Origin: Halieaceae bacterium | Lineage (GTDB): Bacteria; Pseudomonadota; Gammaproteobacteria; Pseudomonadales; Halieaceae | DNA: 64,000 bases | Reading direction: 5' to 3' | Assembly (NCBI GenBank): GCA_902518075.1 | Contig: CABYEX010000001.1 | Location: forward strand, 1-64,000 | Part shown: one piece after another, positions 1 to 10,124 of the stretch | Layout of the letters: the number at the start of each line of letters is the position of its first letter | Numbering within the stretch: position 1 is the stretch's first letter | Program-made: the position numbers and the translations under genes | The notes under the pieces: model-generated | Database searches by the model: none | The model's input: only the letters and a program-made list of their open reading frames with translations | Told to the model about the DNA's origin: nothing

Positions 1-565
1 ACAGATCCGGGTCGATCGCCGCACCAATGCGGTCCTCAAAACCCAGACGAATCAGGCCCGCACAGGCGAGGATAATGGCATCAAATTCTCCGCCATCGAG
101 TTTCGCAAGGCGCGTGTTAACGTTGCCCCGCAAAAAGCCGATCTCGAGGTCAGGGCGGTGCCGGCTCAACTGGCAGCTGCGACGCAAACTGGATGTGCCA
201 AGGCGTGCGCCCTCTGCAAGCTGGTCAAAGTCCGCACAGCCAACCAGTGCATCACGGGGGTCCTCGCGCTCACAGATCACACCTAACGTCAGGCCATCGG
301 GCATGAACATCGGTACGTCTTTCATCGAGTGAACAGCGATATCGGCGCGCTCATCCAGCAAAGCCGTTTCCAGCTCTTTCACAAACAGGCCCTTGCCACC
401 GACTTTGAATAGCGGCTTGTCGAGGAGCTGATCGCCACGCGAGGTCATACCGAGCAGCGACACCTCCATACCTGGATGCGCTGCCTCGAGGCGTGATTTC
501 ACATGTTCCGCCTGCCACAGGGCGAGCGGACTCTCCCGTGTAGCGATCACGATTTTTTCAGACAC
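1..565 (-). CDS. hemC: Hydroxymethylbilane synthase (porphobilinogen deaminase), 3' end missing
   Basis: Joins four porphobilinogen molecules into hydroxymethylbilane in cytoplasmic haem synthesis. About 188 codons are present; the gene runs off the left edge, so the C-terminal domain with the dipyrromethane-cofactor cysteine is not seen. The N-terminal part shows family motifs: [26 protein letters not shown] and a conserved [11 protein letters not shown] stretch whose arginines bind the cofactor. I take the GTG at 565-563 as start, because the reading begins [17 protein letters not shown], as the family does, and a GAGGG ribosome site lies just upstream. It is divergent from argH, with about 120 nt between them. 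Confidence 0.95.
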   Translation of the reverse strand, partial: MSEKIVIATRESPLALWQAEHVKSRLEAAHPGMEVSLLGMTSRGDQLLDKPLFKVGGKGLFVKELETALLDERADIAVHSMKDVPMFMPDGLTLGVICEREDPRDALVGCADFDQLAEGARLGTSSLRRSCQLSRHRPDLEIGFLRGNVNTRLAKLDGGEFDAIILACAGLIRLGFEDRIGAAIDPDL

Positions 566-687
566 GATATTCCCTCTGTTTATGGCCGCAGTTTAGCATG
601 GGGCGACATTTCACCGCTCTCAAACAGGGCGGTGGCCAGATGTCCAAGGTAGAATCGTCGGGCAATGATTCGGAACGATGGCAGATC

Positions 688-2091
688 ATGAGCGATCGAG
701 AGGCAGAAAACAGTCAAGAGCTCTGGGGCGGGCGTTTCAGCGAGCCCACGGACGCCTTTGTACAGCGATTTACCGCATCGGAAGCCTTTGACCGTCAACT
801 CGCCGTCTACGACATCGCAGGCTCCAGGGCCCATGCCGAGATGCTGATGTCCACGGGCGTCCTCACTGCGGATGAAAATGCCGCGATTCAGCAGGGTCTC
901 ACCGATATCATGGCCGAGATAGAACAAGGAGCTTTTGAGTGGTCCGTCGCACGCGAAGATGTGCACATGAACATCGAAGCGCGACTGACCGAACTGATTG
1001 GCGACGTCGGCAAAAAGCTGCATACGGGCCGATCGCGCAACGATCAGGTCGCGACCGACCTGCGCCTGTACCTGCGCGCCGCACTCGATGCCATTAGCGC
1101 CGAGCTGACGCGTCTGCAAACCGGTATCGTGACACTGGCAGCGCAGCACGTGAGCACCGTCATGCCCGGATTCACCCACCTGCAGGTGGCCCAGCCGGTG
1201 ACCTTTGGCCACCACCTGTTGGCGTGGAACGAGATGCTGGAGCGAGACTACGGTCGCCTGGTGGACTGCCGGAGGCGATTGAATGTCTCGCCGCTGGGCG
1301 CCGCTGCACTGGCGGGGACCACCTTCCCGATCGACCGTGACGCTACTGCTGAGATGCTCGGTTTTGATGCGCCTACACGAAATTCCCTCGACAGCGTTGC
1401 CGACCGGGACTTTGCGCTCGAGTTCTGCGCCGCCGCTGCGCTGTTGATGAACCATCTCTCACGTATCTCCGAGGAACTGGTTTTGTGGACCTCGGCGCAA
1501 TTTGGATTTATCACCCTGCCCGATCGATTCTGTACCGGCTCATCGATCATGCCGCAAAAGAAAAATCCTGACGTGCCCGAGTTGGTGCGCGGTAAATCAG
1601 GGCGCGCCACCGGCAATCTGGTGGCATTGCTCACGCTGATGAAGTCGCAACCGCTGGCCTACAACAAGGACAATCAGGAAGACAAAGAAGCCCTGTTCGA
1701 TACCGTCGTCACACTGGGTGACTGTCTTCGGGCCTTTGCCGACATGATTCCGGCGATGGAAGCGAACGAGACGGTAATGCGGCAGGCCGCGCTGGCGGGC
1801 TTCTCAACCGCAACCGATCTGGCGGACTATCTGGTGCGCGCCGGGGTGGCATTCCGCGACGCCCATGAAGTCGTGGGCAAGGCCGTCGCTCATTGCGTGA
1901 CCGCCGGCTGCGATCTCGCGGAGCTGCCGATGGAAACTTTGCTGTCTTTTCATGGCGACATCAAAGAGGATGTTTTTGAGGTACTGACGCTGGATGGCTC
2001 CGTCGCGGCGCGCGATCACTTTGGCGGTACCGCGCCTAATCAGGTGAAAGCCGCCGTGCAGGCAGCGCAGGCCCTGCTCGCCGCGCGTTAG
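688..2091 (+). CDS. argH: Argininosuccinate lyase
   Basis: Splits argininosuccinate into arginine and fumarate, the last step of arginine synthesis, in the cytoplasm. The 467-residue product has the usual family length. It carries the fumarase/lyase signature [12 protein letters not shown] with the mobile catalytic-serine loop, and the N-terminal LWGGRF. The start at 688 gives the conserved N-terminus. An in-frame ATG at 640 (with a G-rich stretch upstream) and an earlier start at 598 would add 16 or 30 residues that the family does not have, so both are less likely. It is divergent from hemC and convergent with the DUF3187 gene, whose stop is 14 nt away. Confidence 0.96.
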   Translation: MSDREAENSQELWGGRFSEPTDAFVQRFTASEAFDRQLAVYDIAGSRAHAEMLMSTGVLTADENAAIQQGLTDIMAEIEQGAFEWSVAREDVHMNIEARLTELIGDVGKKLHTGRSRNDQVATDLRLYLRAALDAISAELTRLQTGIVTLAAQHVSTVMPGFTHLQVAQPVTFGHHLLAWNEMLERDYGRLVDCRRRLNVSPLGAAALAGTTFPIDRDATAEMLGFDAPTRNSLDSVADRDFALEFCAAAALLMNHLSRISEELVLWTSAQFGFITLPDRFCTGSSIMPQKKNPDVPELVRGKSGRATGNLVALLTLMKSQPLAYNKDNQEDKEALFDTVVTLGDCLRAFADMIPAMEANETVMRQAALAGFSTATDLADYLVRAGVAFRDAHEVVGKAVAHCVTAGCDLAELPMETLLSFHGDIKEDVFEVLTLDGSVAARDHFGGTAPNQVKAAVQAAQALLAAR

Positions 2092-2105
2092 CGAGGTGCT
2101 GAACG

Positions 2106-3083
2106 CTAAGGCACGTAACGTAAGTTCAATAGGAAAGTGATATCGGGCGCAGACTCGACCACCACATCCTCGCTAAATCCCGCATCAATCATCCAGTGAG
2201 CTGTCGGCCGCCAGCGCACCGCCATACTGAGCATGCCCGCGGGTTCACCCAGCGCCTCCAGCGCCCCATCTAGCAACGCACTGTGCCCATCGTATTGCAT
2301 CAGGGCTGACCAACGCGGCGTAAAACGCCACTCTGCCGCCAATCCTGCGAACCACAGCGAGTTCCGCTGCTTAGGCCCCAAAAAATCGCTGTCACCTGCC
2401 CGGGTGCCGCCCACCTGACCGTGCCACCACAAGGGCCAGCCGCCCAGCTGCTGGCCGCTGAAACGCAGCAGGGCGTATATATCCGTGGCACCACTGCCTA
2501 GCCAGTCTGAGGCTTGCCCGCTGGCCGTTTTCACCCCCGCGCTAATGCCCAATTGCCCGCCATCGATCGCTCGCAACGGCCGGCTCACGGCGACATGAAT
2601 ATCACCCAGACCCGAAACAGAACGGAGCAGGTGACGGTCATGCTCAGGCTGGGACAACTGATAATACAGCGCATCGGTTGGATAGCTGTCGCGATTGCCA
2701 TCGGGCAACCCAAACAAACGGTGCCAGCTCGAAATGAGGTTATCCGTAACCCCCCCTGAATGATGCCGCCATGGCACGGTCACCTCCACGTCCCACTGCT
2801 GCGGCAAGCCGTAGCGGAGCGACAGCGTCAGCGCATCGGTCTGCCCGTCCAGCAACAGTGACTCCTCACCTTCGTTTTCCATGGTGAAGTGATTGGAGAG
2901 CGTGGCGGAAGCCGCCCAGCTGAATCCACGGGCAGTGTCAACACTACGTTGTGCCGGTATGGCGCGCAGGGAAGCGAGTGGAGAGAGGTTCGTGATCTGC
3001 AGCGGCTCAGACTGGCTAAACGCCGCTAGCGGTGCCAGTGCACAGCAAGCCAGTGCACTAGCCGTGAGTGTCCTCATGGTCAT
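2106..3083 (-). CDS. DUF3187 family outer-membrane-like protein
   Basis: A 325-residue protein with a signal peptide (residues 1-23, ending AFS). The rest is rich in alternating aromatic and polar residues, as in beta-barrels, and ends in an aromatic-rich strand. The central motif around PWRHHSGGVTDNLI, followed by a WHRLFGLP segment, is what I recognise as DUF3187, a family of gammaproteobacterial envelope proteins of unknown function. Its 5' end overlaps the 3' end of cyaY by 26 nt, so the two are probably co-transcribed and translationally coupled. A second ATG two codons in (3077) is an alternative start. Exact function is not known. Confidence 0.75.
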   Translation of the reverse strand: MTMRTLTASALACCALAPLAAFSQSEPLQITNLSPLASLRAIPAQRSVDTARGFSWAASATLSNHFTMENEGEESLLLDGQTDALTLSLRYGLPQQWDVEVTVPWRHHSGGVTDNLISSWHRLFGLPDGNRDSYPTDALYYQLSQPEHDRHLLRSVSGLGDIHVAVSRPLRAIDGGQLGISAGVKTASGQASDWLGSGATDIYALLRFSGQQLGGWPLWWHGQVGGTRAGDSDFLGPKQRNSLWFAGLAAEWRFTPRWSALMQYDGHSALLDGALEALGEPAGMLSMAVRWRPTAHWMIDAGFSEDVVVESAPDITFLLNLRYVP

Positions 3084-3399
3084 TCCAGGTCAATGTCAGT
3101 CCCGTATGCGTCAACAACTCTTTTACCAAAAAAGCATGAAAAGATTCACCGCTTTTGGTGTCGCGCCAGGTGCGCGTGTCGTTATGCCAAGTGTAGTGAA
3201 AGCCCCCGCCGGGAGTCGCCAGCCAGAGCTGTTCGGTGGGGGGTTGCCTACTGAAAACAAAGACCACGCCGTTACTGAAAGTGGCGTTGATCACTCCCTC
3301 GGCGCCACGGATATCGACATCATCCGGCAATGATTCAAGGGCGACCTCGACTGCCTCGAAGGTCACCTCGATCTGTTCGAAATAATCACTGCTTGCCAT
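3058..3399 (-). CDS. cyaY: Iron-sulfur cluster assembly protein CyaY (bacterial frataxin)
   Basis: Frataxin-like regulator of Fe-S cluster assembly that binds iron and the IscS desulfurase in the cytoplasm. At 113 residues it matches the family length of about 106. The acidic first helix (FEAVEVALESLPDDVDI) and the strands GVINATFSNGVVFVFSRQ and EQLWLATPGGGFHY follow the frataxin fold in order. The start ATG at 3399 follows a GGGGGAG ribosome site. It is divergent from lptM-lysA-dapF, the common arrangement in gammaproteobacteria. Confidence 0.93.
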   Translation of the reverse strand: MASSDYFEQIEVTFEAVEVALESLPDDVDIRGAEGVINATFSNGVVFVFSRQPPTEQLWLATPGGGFHYTWHNDTRTWRDTKSGESFHAFLVKELLTHTGLTLTWNDHEDTHG

Positions 3400-3484
3400 A
3401 TCTGGCGTCTCCCCCTGAATTTGTAGTGCTTCCCGAACACAATGCCATAGGCCGCCTCATCATGAGAGCGCCACACTGCGCTGT

Positions 3485-3490
3485 TATACT
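3485..3490 (+). promoter_or_regulatory. Candidate -10 element for the lptM-lysA-dapF operon
   Basis: TATACT stands in the divergent gap between cyaY and lptM, 24 nt before the GTG of lptM. No good -35 hexamer is visible 16-18 nt upstream, so this is a partial match only. Confidence 0.4.
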
Positions 3491-3513
3491 GCGCCTTTTG
3501 CAGAGGTCAAACT

Positions 3514-3621
3514 GTGAGGACTTTTATCATTGTCCTGCTTTGCGCTTGGCTGGCCAGCTGCGGTCAGCCGGGGCCCTTGCGCCCGGCTGAGCCCGATGAC
3601 GCATCGGCGATCGCTGACTGA
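3514..3621 (+). CDS. lptM: Small lipoprotein LptM (YifL type)
   Basis: A 35-codon gene starting at GTG 3514, with a CAGAGG ribosome site 7 nt upstream. The product reads VRTFIIVLLCAWLASCG followed by a short Pro-rich tail. Its hydrophobic signal and LASC lipobox mark an outer-membrane lipoprotein of about 20 mature residues. A tiny lipoprotein directly before lysA is the standard place of LptM. In Escherichia coli LptM promotes oxidative maturation of the LptD/LptE lipopolysaccharide translocon. The stop codon TGA shares one base with the lysA ATG (TGATG), so the genes are coupled. Confidence 0.85.
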   Translation: MRTFIIVLLCAWLASCGQPGPLRPAEPDDASAIAD

Positions 3622-4874
3622 TGTCGGTATTTAAGCACCAGCAAGGCTCGCTCCACTGCGAGGGCGTCCCGCTCGAAGCCATCGCCGAAGCCCATGGTAC
3701 ACCGACCTACGTGTATTCGCGGCAGACCATCGAGTCGGCATTCCTCGCCTACCAAAATGCCCTGGCAGATCGCCCTCATCTCATTTGTTATGCGGTAAAA
3801 GCGAATTCCAATCTGGCCGTACTCAATGTGCTGGCCGGATTGGGCGCCGGTTTCGACGTGGTGTCGATCGGTGAGCTCGAGCGTGTGATCGCCGCAGGGG
3901 GCGCGGCAGACAAGGTGGTGTTCTCTGGCGTCGGCAAGACAAAGCAAGAAATGCTGTCGGCGCTGGAACACGGGATCCGGTGTTTTAACGTCGAATCGGA
4001 ATCCGAGCTGCTGACACTGGCGGGCGTCGCCGCTACATGCGGCAAGACGGCGCCGGTATCCATGCGGGTCAATCCAAATGTCGATGCGGGCACCCACCCC
4101 TACATCTCGACGGGCCTGCGCGAAAACAAATTTGGTGTCGACGTCGAGACCGCCAGACGCCTTTATCAGGTCGCCCATGACCATCGGGCATTAGAACCTG
4201 TTGCCATTGACTGCCACATCGGCAGTCAGATCCTGGACATCGCACCTTTTCTGGAATCCTTGGACTGCCTGCTGGCATTGATCGATGACCTCGCTGCAGA
4301 GGGCATCACGCTGCGACACCTCGATATCGGGGGCGGCTTGGGAGTCAACTATCAGGAGAATGCGCCGGCGATTGAGGAGTACATGAGCGCACTGGCTGCG
4401 AAGCTGGGATCTCGGGACTTGGAGTTAGTGCTCGAGCCGGGACGCTCCATCGTCGCCCTCGCGGGTGCCCTATTGACCAGAGTGCTGTACCTGAAACCCA
4501 GTGATGCAAAAAATTTTGCGGTAGTCGATGCGGCGATGAACGATTTGCTGCGGCCCTCGCTCTACGACGCATGGCAGGACATTCAGGCCGTGACCCCGCA
4601 TGAAGGTGAGTCACGACCCTGGGACATCGTCGGCCCCATTTGTGAGACCGGTGACTTTCTTGGCAAAGACCGACACCTGGCGCTGTCTGAGGGCGACTTA
4701 CTGGCTGCGATGGGGGCGGGCGCCTATGGTTTCGCGATGGCGTCCAACTATAACTCGCGTCCCCGGGCGGCCGAGGTGATGGTTTCAGGCGAATCCCTGC
4801 ATCTGGTCGGTCAACGCGAAGCTTTGGGCGACCTTTGGCAGCGGGAGCGCATCCCGGAGGGGTCCGCGTCGTGA
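3621..4874 (+). CDS. lysA: Diaminopimelate decarboxylase
   Basis: PLP enzyme that decarboxylates meso-diaminopimelate to L-lysine, the final step of the pathway. The 417 residues show the fold-III type features: the PLP lysine in YAVKANSN, the HIGSQI segment, the glycine-rich GGGLGVNY, EPGRSIV, and the second active-site part GPICETGDFLGKDR. It overlaps lptM by one base and dapF by four (GTGA), so lptM-lysA-dapF form one tightly coupled operon. Confidence 0.97.
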   Translation: MSVFKHQQGSLHCEGVPLEAIAEAHGTPTYVYSRQTIESAFLAYQNALADRPHLICYAVKANSNLAVLNVLAGLGAGFDVVSIGELERVIAAGGAADKVVFSGVGKTKQEMLSALEHGIRCFNVESESELLTLAGVAATCGKTAPVSMRVNPNVDAGTHPYISTGLRENKFGVDVETARRLYQVAHDHRALEPVAIDCHIGSQILDIAPFLESLDCLLALIDDLAAEGITLRHLDIGGGLGVNYQENAPAIEEYMSALAAKLGSRDLELVLEPGRSIVALAGALLTRVLYLKPSDAKNFAVVDAAMNDLLRPSLYDAWQDIQAVTPHEGESRPWDIVGPICETGDFLGKDRHLALSEGDLLAAMGAGAYGFAMASNYNSRPRAAEVMVSGESLHLVGQREALGDLWQRERIPEGSAS

Positions 4875-5707
4875 AGCTGGCCTTCACCAAGATGCAGTGC
4901 GCTGGCAACGACTTCGTGGTGATCGACGGTGTCACACAGTCGGTCGGTCTCAGCACTGCACAGTTGAAACGCATAGCCGACCGTCGACGCGGCATCGGAT
5001 GCGACCAGATCCTGGTGCTCACACCGCCCGATGACCCCGACGCCGATTTTCGCTACACCATATTCAACGCCGACGGTTCCCGCGCTGGCCAATGCGGAAA
5101 TGGTGCCCGGTGTGTGGGCCGCTTTCTGCGCGAGAAGCGACTGACGCGAAAGCTTGAACTCCGCTTATTGACCGATGGCGAACCAATCGCCCTCAGCTTC
5201 TCGGAGGACGGACGCGTGTTCGCCGGGCTGCCGGCACCCCGATTTGATCCCGCCGTGATTCCCTTTTCTGCGCCCGAGCTGGCTCCCCAGTATTCGCTGG
5301 AGGTGCAGGGGCAAAACCTGTCAATCGGCGCGCTGTCGATGGGCAATCCCCACGCCATTCTCATGATCGACGACTGTCACGCGGCACCGGTCAATACGCT
5401 GGGGCCGTTGATTGAGTCCCACGAGCGTTTTCCAGACCGGGTCAATGTGGGATTTATGCAGATCGTCTCGCGCACTGAACTGAAACTGCGGGTTTACGAA
5501 CGCGGTGTCGGGGAGACCGAGGCCTGCGGCTCCGGCGCCTCTGCCGCAGCAATCCACGGTATGGAGCTGGGACTACTGGACCGGGAAGTTACTGTGCGCG
5601 TCCCCGGCGGCAAGCTCATGGTCAGCTGGCAAGGTGGTGACGCGCGCGTATGGTTGGGTGGGCCCACCGCCACAGTATTCGAAGGCAGCATGGTGATAAA
5701 AGGCTGA
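4871..5707 (+). CDS. dapF: Diaminopimelate epimerase
   Basis: Converts LL- to meso-diaminopimelate, supplying lysine and peptidoglycan. The 278-residue product has both active-site cysteines in their motifs: CGNGARC near residue 70 and ETEACGSGASA near residue 220. The GTG at 4871 overlaps the lysA stop (GTGA) and follows a GGAGGGG ribosome site. It gives the conserved start KLAFTKMQCAGNDFVVID. An in-frame upstream ATG at 4835 would lie inside lysA and adds residues the family lacks. Confidence 0.97.
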   Translation: MKLAFTKMQCAGNDFVVIDGVTQSVGLSTAQLKRIADRRRGIGCDQILVLTPPDDPDADFRYTIFNADGSRAGQCGNGARCVGRFLREKRLTRKLELRLLTDGEPIALSFSEDGRVFAGLPAPRFDPAVIPFSAPELAPQYSLEVQGQNLSIGALSMGNPHAILMIDDCHAAPVNTLGPLIESHERFPDRVNVGFMQIVSRTELKLRVYERGVGETEACGSGASAAAIHGMELGLLDREVTVRVPGGKLMVSWQGGDARVWLGGPTATVFEGSMVIKG

Positions 5708-5714
5708 TCTGAAG

Positions 5715-6350
5715 ATGGCAATCGATCTCAATCCTAAAGACGTGGAGGAATTTCTGAGAGCCCACCCGAATTTTTTGCAGGACCGACCAGGCCTGCTGGC
5801 CGTCCTCAATCTGCCCCATGGGGGCGAGGGGGCTGTGTCGCTCGTCGAGCGACAAGTGAGCGTTTTGCGTCAGCGAAACATAGTCTCCCGACAAGAGATC
5901 AATGCGCTCTCGGACATTGGCAGGGAAAATGACCGGTTACTGGAGGCGACTAGACGCACCGTACTCGCGCTGTTAAGCGGCACCAGCCGACAAGAACTCG
6001 CGCAGATTTGGCTAGTGCAGGTCGCGAACACCTTCGAGGCTGAGCTGGGCGCCCTCGTCTGGATTACGGGTGAGCCAAATAGTAATAGCGCCGAGTCGGT
6101 GGCGGGCAAGCTGATTGGGCAGGGCGAAAGCTTTTCTGGCGTGCTGCGCCCAGAAGAGATGAAGGCTTTGTTCACCAGCGACGCCTCCGAGGGCTCTGCT
6201 GCTCTGTCACCAATTCGCAACGGCTCTGATATTCTCGGTGTTCTCGCGGTAGGGGCCCGAGATTCAGTGCGTTATCGTCAGGAGGACGGCACCATATTTT
6301 TGGAATACCTGGCAGAAGTGATCGGACAACTACCCGCCAGCCGCACTTAG
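5715..6350 (+). CDS. DUF484 family GAF-like protein
   Basis: A 211-residue cytoplasmic protein beginning KDVEEFLRAHPNFL and GLLAVLNLPHGG.GAVSLVERQVSVLRQRN, the hallmark N-terminus of DUF484. The later half looks like a GAF-type sensor domain ending in a helix (FLEYLAEVIGQL). In many gammaproteobacteria this gene lies between dapF and xerC; here it follows dapF by 7 nt, but no xerC follows. The molecular role of DUF484 is not established. Confidence 0.88.
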   Translation: MAIDLNPKDVEEFLRAHPNFLQDRPGLLAVLNLPHGGEGAVSLVERQVSVLRQRNIVSRQEINALSDIGRENDRLLEATRRTVLALLSGTSRQELAQIWLVQVANTFEAELGALVWITGEPNSNSAESVAGKLIGQGESFSGVLRPEEMKALFTSDASEGSAALSPIRNGSDILGVLAVGARDSVRYRQEDGTIFLEYLAEVIGQLPASRT

Positions 6351-7280
6351 TCTATTAAATCATCGACCATTCTCGCCCCGACATAACAGGGTACGACCTT
6401 AAATGCCTACGTTGTAACCTTTTATCAATTCGACACGCGCGAGCCGCTCGCCCTTAGAGGGTCTCCGCTCGAGCACCAAACGGCTCCCCATGCCCTGCGC
6501 TCACAATACAACACACCTCACAGTCGGCCGCACTGCGCGCTCCCAATGGTCACTGACTGCTGAACTGCTAGGAGTTCTCGCTTAGCGCAAAATAGCCCAC
6601 AGATTCTTGCTAGCTACATTATTTTCGAAACCGTGACTAACAATAGGGTTCATGAATCTGTCGAGTGCACCTAGGGTAACCAATGACCTAGATCTTGTCT
6701 TCGGTTTGGGTTGCAGAACGATTGGAATCGATTGCAAATAATGTTCTGGTTAGCTGCTGAATATTAATCTACGAAGTTTCCGGGAGTTAGGCAAAAAACC
6801 TATGCGCTTACTCGGCACGTCGGGGTGCTATGTGATCCTTTGGATTCGTCGCCACTTTTGCGCGTTTAGCCAGAGATAAATTTTCCCTCTGAGGCAAAAA
6901 TAAAAAAAAACAAGCTTGTGTTGCATTTCTGAATTTATATGTAACATTAAAGTTACGATTTTGCAACAAAAATTTGCCATTATATTGTTATAAATCAGTA
7001 ATTTATAAAATCGTTGCATTAGTGTACCTATATAATTTATTTTTGCATCGTATATCAACTGTTGTTAAGCTATTCGCACGTTCATTCCACCCATCAGTCA
7101 ATAGAGTGGAACGGAAGTAGGAAGATAGGAAAACCTCCCTCGATGCGAGGGGTAAGCAAGTACCGCTGAAAATAGAGATTAGGAAGTGGGAACGAGACCG
7201 ACAATCTACCGAAGGAACGCGTAAAGAGGGTCATAAGCTAATGCATTGACCATTGATCGATACGAAAACTGGAGGATCAT
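6351..7280. other. Gene-poor, AT-rich stretch after DUF484
   Basis: No convincing protein gene is visible on either strand. 6840-7070 is strikingly AT-rich with A- and T-tracts, unlike the GC-rich genes on both sides. A short hairpin (CCCTCG/CGAGGG) lies near 7137-7151. 7090-7270 is purine-rich, and the strand leads into the DUF4278 gene, so it may be its promoter and leader. A TATAAT stands at 7031-7036 without a clear -35 partner. Confidence 0.6.
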
Positions 7281-7460
7281 ATGATTAATCATATTTACAG
7301 AGGCATCGCATATCAGCCCGCAGCAACATCTCGCGGCTCGACTTTAGACAGAGTTTTTTGCTACCGCGGAGTGGCTTTTCGTTCCAGTGAGCGGAAAGTT
7401 GCGCCCGAAATGGACAAAAACAGAAAATCCATCATCTACCGAGGAGTAGAGGCTATATAA
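7281..7460 (+). CDS. DUF4278-like microprotein with repeated YRG motif
   Basis: A 59-residue protein preceded by a perfectly placed GGAGGA ribosome site (7271-7276). Three short repeats stand out: YRGIAY near residue 6, YRGVAF near residue 28 and YRGVEA at the C-terminus. Repeated Y-R-G-hydrophobic-x-aromatic units are the mark of DUF4278, a family of small proteins best known from cyanobacteria and of unknown function. The middle is basic. It is followed 30 nt later by a stem-loop at 7493-7510. It is the only gene I can support in the gap where xerC would be expected. The family call is from motif memory and deserves a profile check. Confidence 0.65.
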   Translation: MINHIYRGIAYQPAATSRGSTLDRVFCYRGVAFRSSERKVAPEMDKNRKSIIYRGVEAI

Positions 7461-7492
7461 AGGCCTGCTTCACTCGCTAAACAGATAAATTG

Positions 7493-7510
7493 GGAGGGCG
7501 CTAGCCCTCC
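7493..7510. terminator. Stem-loop after the DUF4278 gene
   Basis: GGAGGGC and GCCCTCC pair perfectly over 7 bp around a GCTA loop. There is only a short TC-rich tail rather than a T-run, so termination is probable but not certain. Confidence 0.45.
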
Positions 7511-8864
7511 TCATTCAGTCGTTAACGCCGGAAATTGGAGGAACCATCACCTGGCGCGCCAGCGCCTGCGTGCAAAAACGAAAATCAAGCGATATTCAGT
7601 TACTAAGCCTATAAAACTTACATCGAGTTGGGAACTACATGGCAGGGTTTCGCATCCACTCAGAGCAGTTATTTTTGAGTGAGGTGTCAAAGTGCGATGC
7701 TCCCCAGTGAAATTAAGCGAAAAATCTGCTGGCTATTGTTAGGTCCCGAAAATGGCGATTGTGTTCTACACACAGAGTATTCCGAAAATACTTATCAATG
7801 CCACTTGCCTCCCCTAAACGGACTGCGCTGGCCTCCTAGGTCATGCGATATCGAAAGCAGATGAAAGCATGGTAGCCTTCAGGATATAGCGGGTACCGCT
7901 CGTTCGGCACCAGCTAGCGAAGAAATGATTTTGTTGGATCTAACTGCCGAATAGCGTTAGCAGATGCGCTTACGCAGAAGGGGTTACTTTTCAGAACGCC
8001 GGCAAGAATCGTCGGGCGCTACCGTGCACAAGAGCTGGCAGCTGAGTAGGCTCAATTGCAAAAACCGTCGCGACGGCGTCCACTACTTACTCGCTGTAAA
8101 AATACGTGGCAATCGAGATTGAGTGCTGAGCTTTGATCCCAACAAACTACAATACTAGCTATGCTGCTTATGGCTGGTAGCTTCAAACCAACGCAAACCA
8201 CGGACTTTATGGTGGTAAGCAGTGATCTTTTGCGAGAGCACCATCGGTCACTGACTGTGGTCATCCCCCCCAGCAGCGACAAAAGAATAAGCCCCCTTAC
8301 GGACGGTCAGTTTAGCCCAGTGGGGAAGTTGCAAAACGCTTGCGAGCGAGAGGGCGAGCCGTCACGTGTTCGCAAAGATTACGCCCATCTCTCCACTGCT
8401 GCTTTCAGCAGGATTCTAGTTTTTGTCTCCGTAGCAGATTGCGCCGCACTAGGCCGGGGTTGGATACAGCAGGTTCGGCAAAGCCTCAAGAGCCATATGA
8501 CCCTATTTGGCTGGCATGTGCTGGACGCCAAGCTCCGCGGGTATCGAGCCTTGACCAGCATCCTAATTCGTCGGAGGTGCTCTTTCACTAATATACTGAA
8601 CCCTAGTCGAATGCAGGCAGTTGATGGAGTCAGTAGAGCAAATAGGTCAGTGACATGGGCATCAATTCTTGCGGGCGGGGACGAAATCGACGCATCGCGG
8701 TTCAGGTCAGGAAATACAATGCGCGGCTGGGGGCTCGATGGATTCTTGCTTTTCAAGCACCTGTCTAAAGTTATCGGTCTGCTGTCGAGCAGCCGCTTGG
8801 TTACGTGCACCTGGATTTATTGTGTTGCTAGCGTCACGTCTACCTCGCACGGTCATGCGTAGTG
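7511..8864. other. 1.35 kb without a supported gene
   Basis: Open frames exist here (for example 8161-8862 plus and 8379-8810 minus), but they lack ribosome sites, overlap each other, and their translations match no family I know. No XerC motifs (an LYATGLRxSE-like segment, or the HxLRH and GH boxes) can be found in any frame. The stretch may be decayed coding DNA or a structured non-coding region. Confidence 0.5.
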
Positions 8865-10053
<1,189 letters not shown>

Positions 10054-10075
10054 ATTCGGACATTCAAAACCCGCC

Positions 10076-10099
10076 AAAAAAAAGGGCCCCGAGGGGCCC
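10076..10099 (-). terminator. Rho-independent terminator of amtB
   Basis: On the minus strand a GGGCCC stem with a 4-nt loop is followed by an eight-base T-run. It lies 25 nt after the amtB stop codon. Confidence 0.85.
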
Positions 10100-10124
10100 A
10101 AACTGCCATGAGAGGACAGGGTAA

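Noticed and set aside
580..1455. Long open frames opposite argH, lysA and AsmA (also 4345-5022 and 21056-21871)
   Set aside because: They lie antisense inside well-supported genes and are by-products of GC-rich codon use.
6828..7058. A 76-codon minus-strand frame in the AT-rich stretch
   Set aside because: Its residues simply follow the AT-rich base composition; no ribosome site or motif.
8161..8862. A 233-codon open frame before the HAD phosphatase
   Set aside because: No ribosome site, no family resemblance, odd residue composition, and an overlapping 143-codon frame on the other strand. It does not contain XerC motifs.
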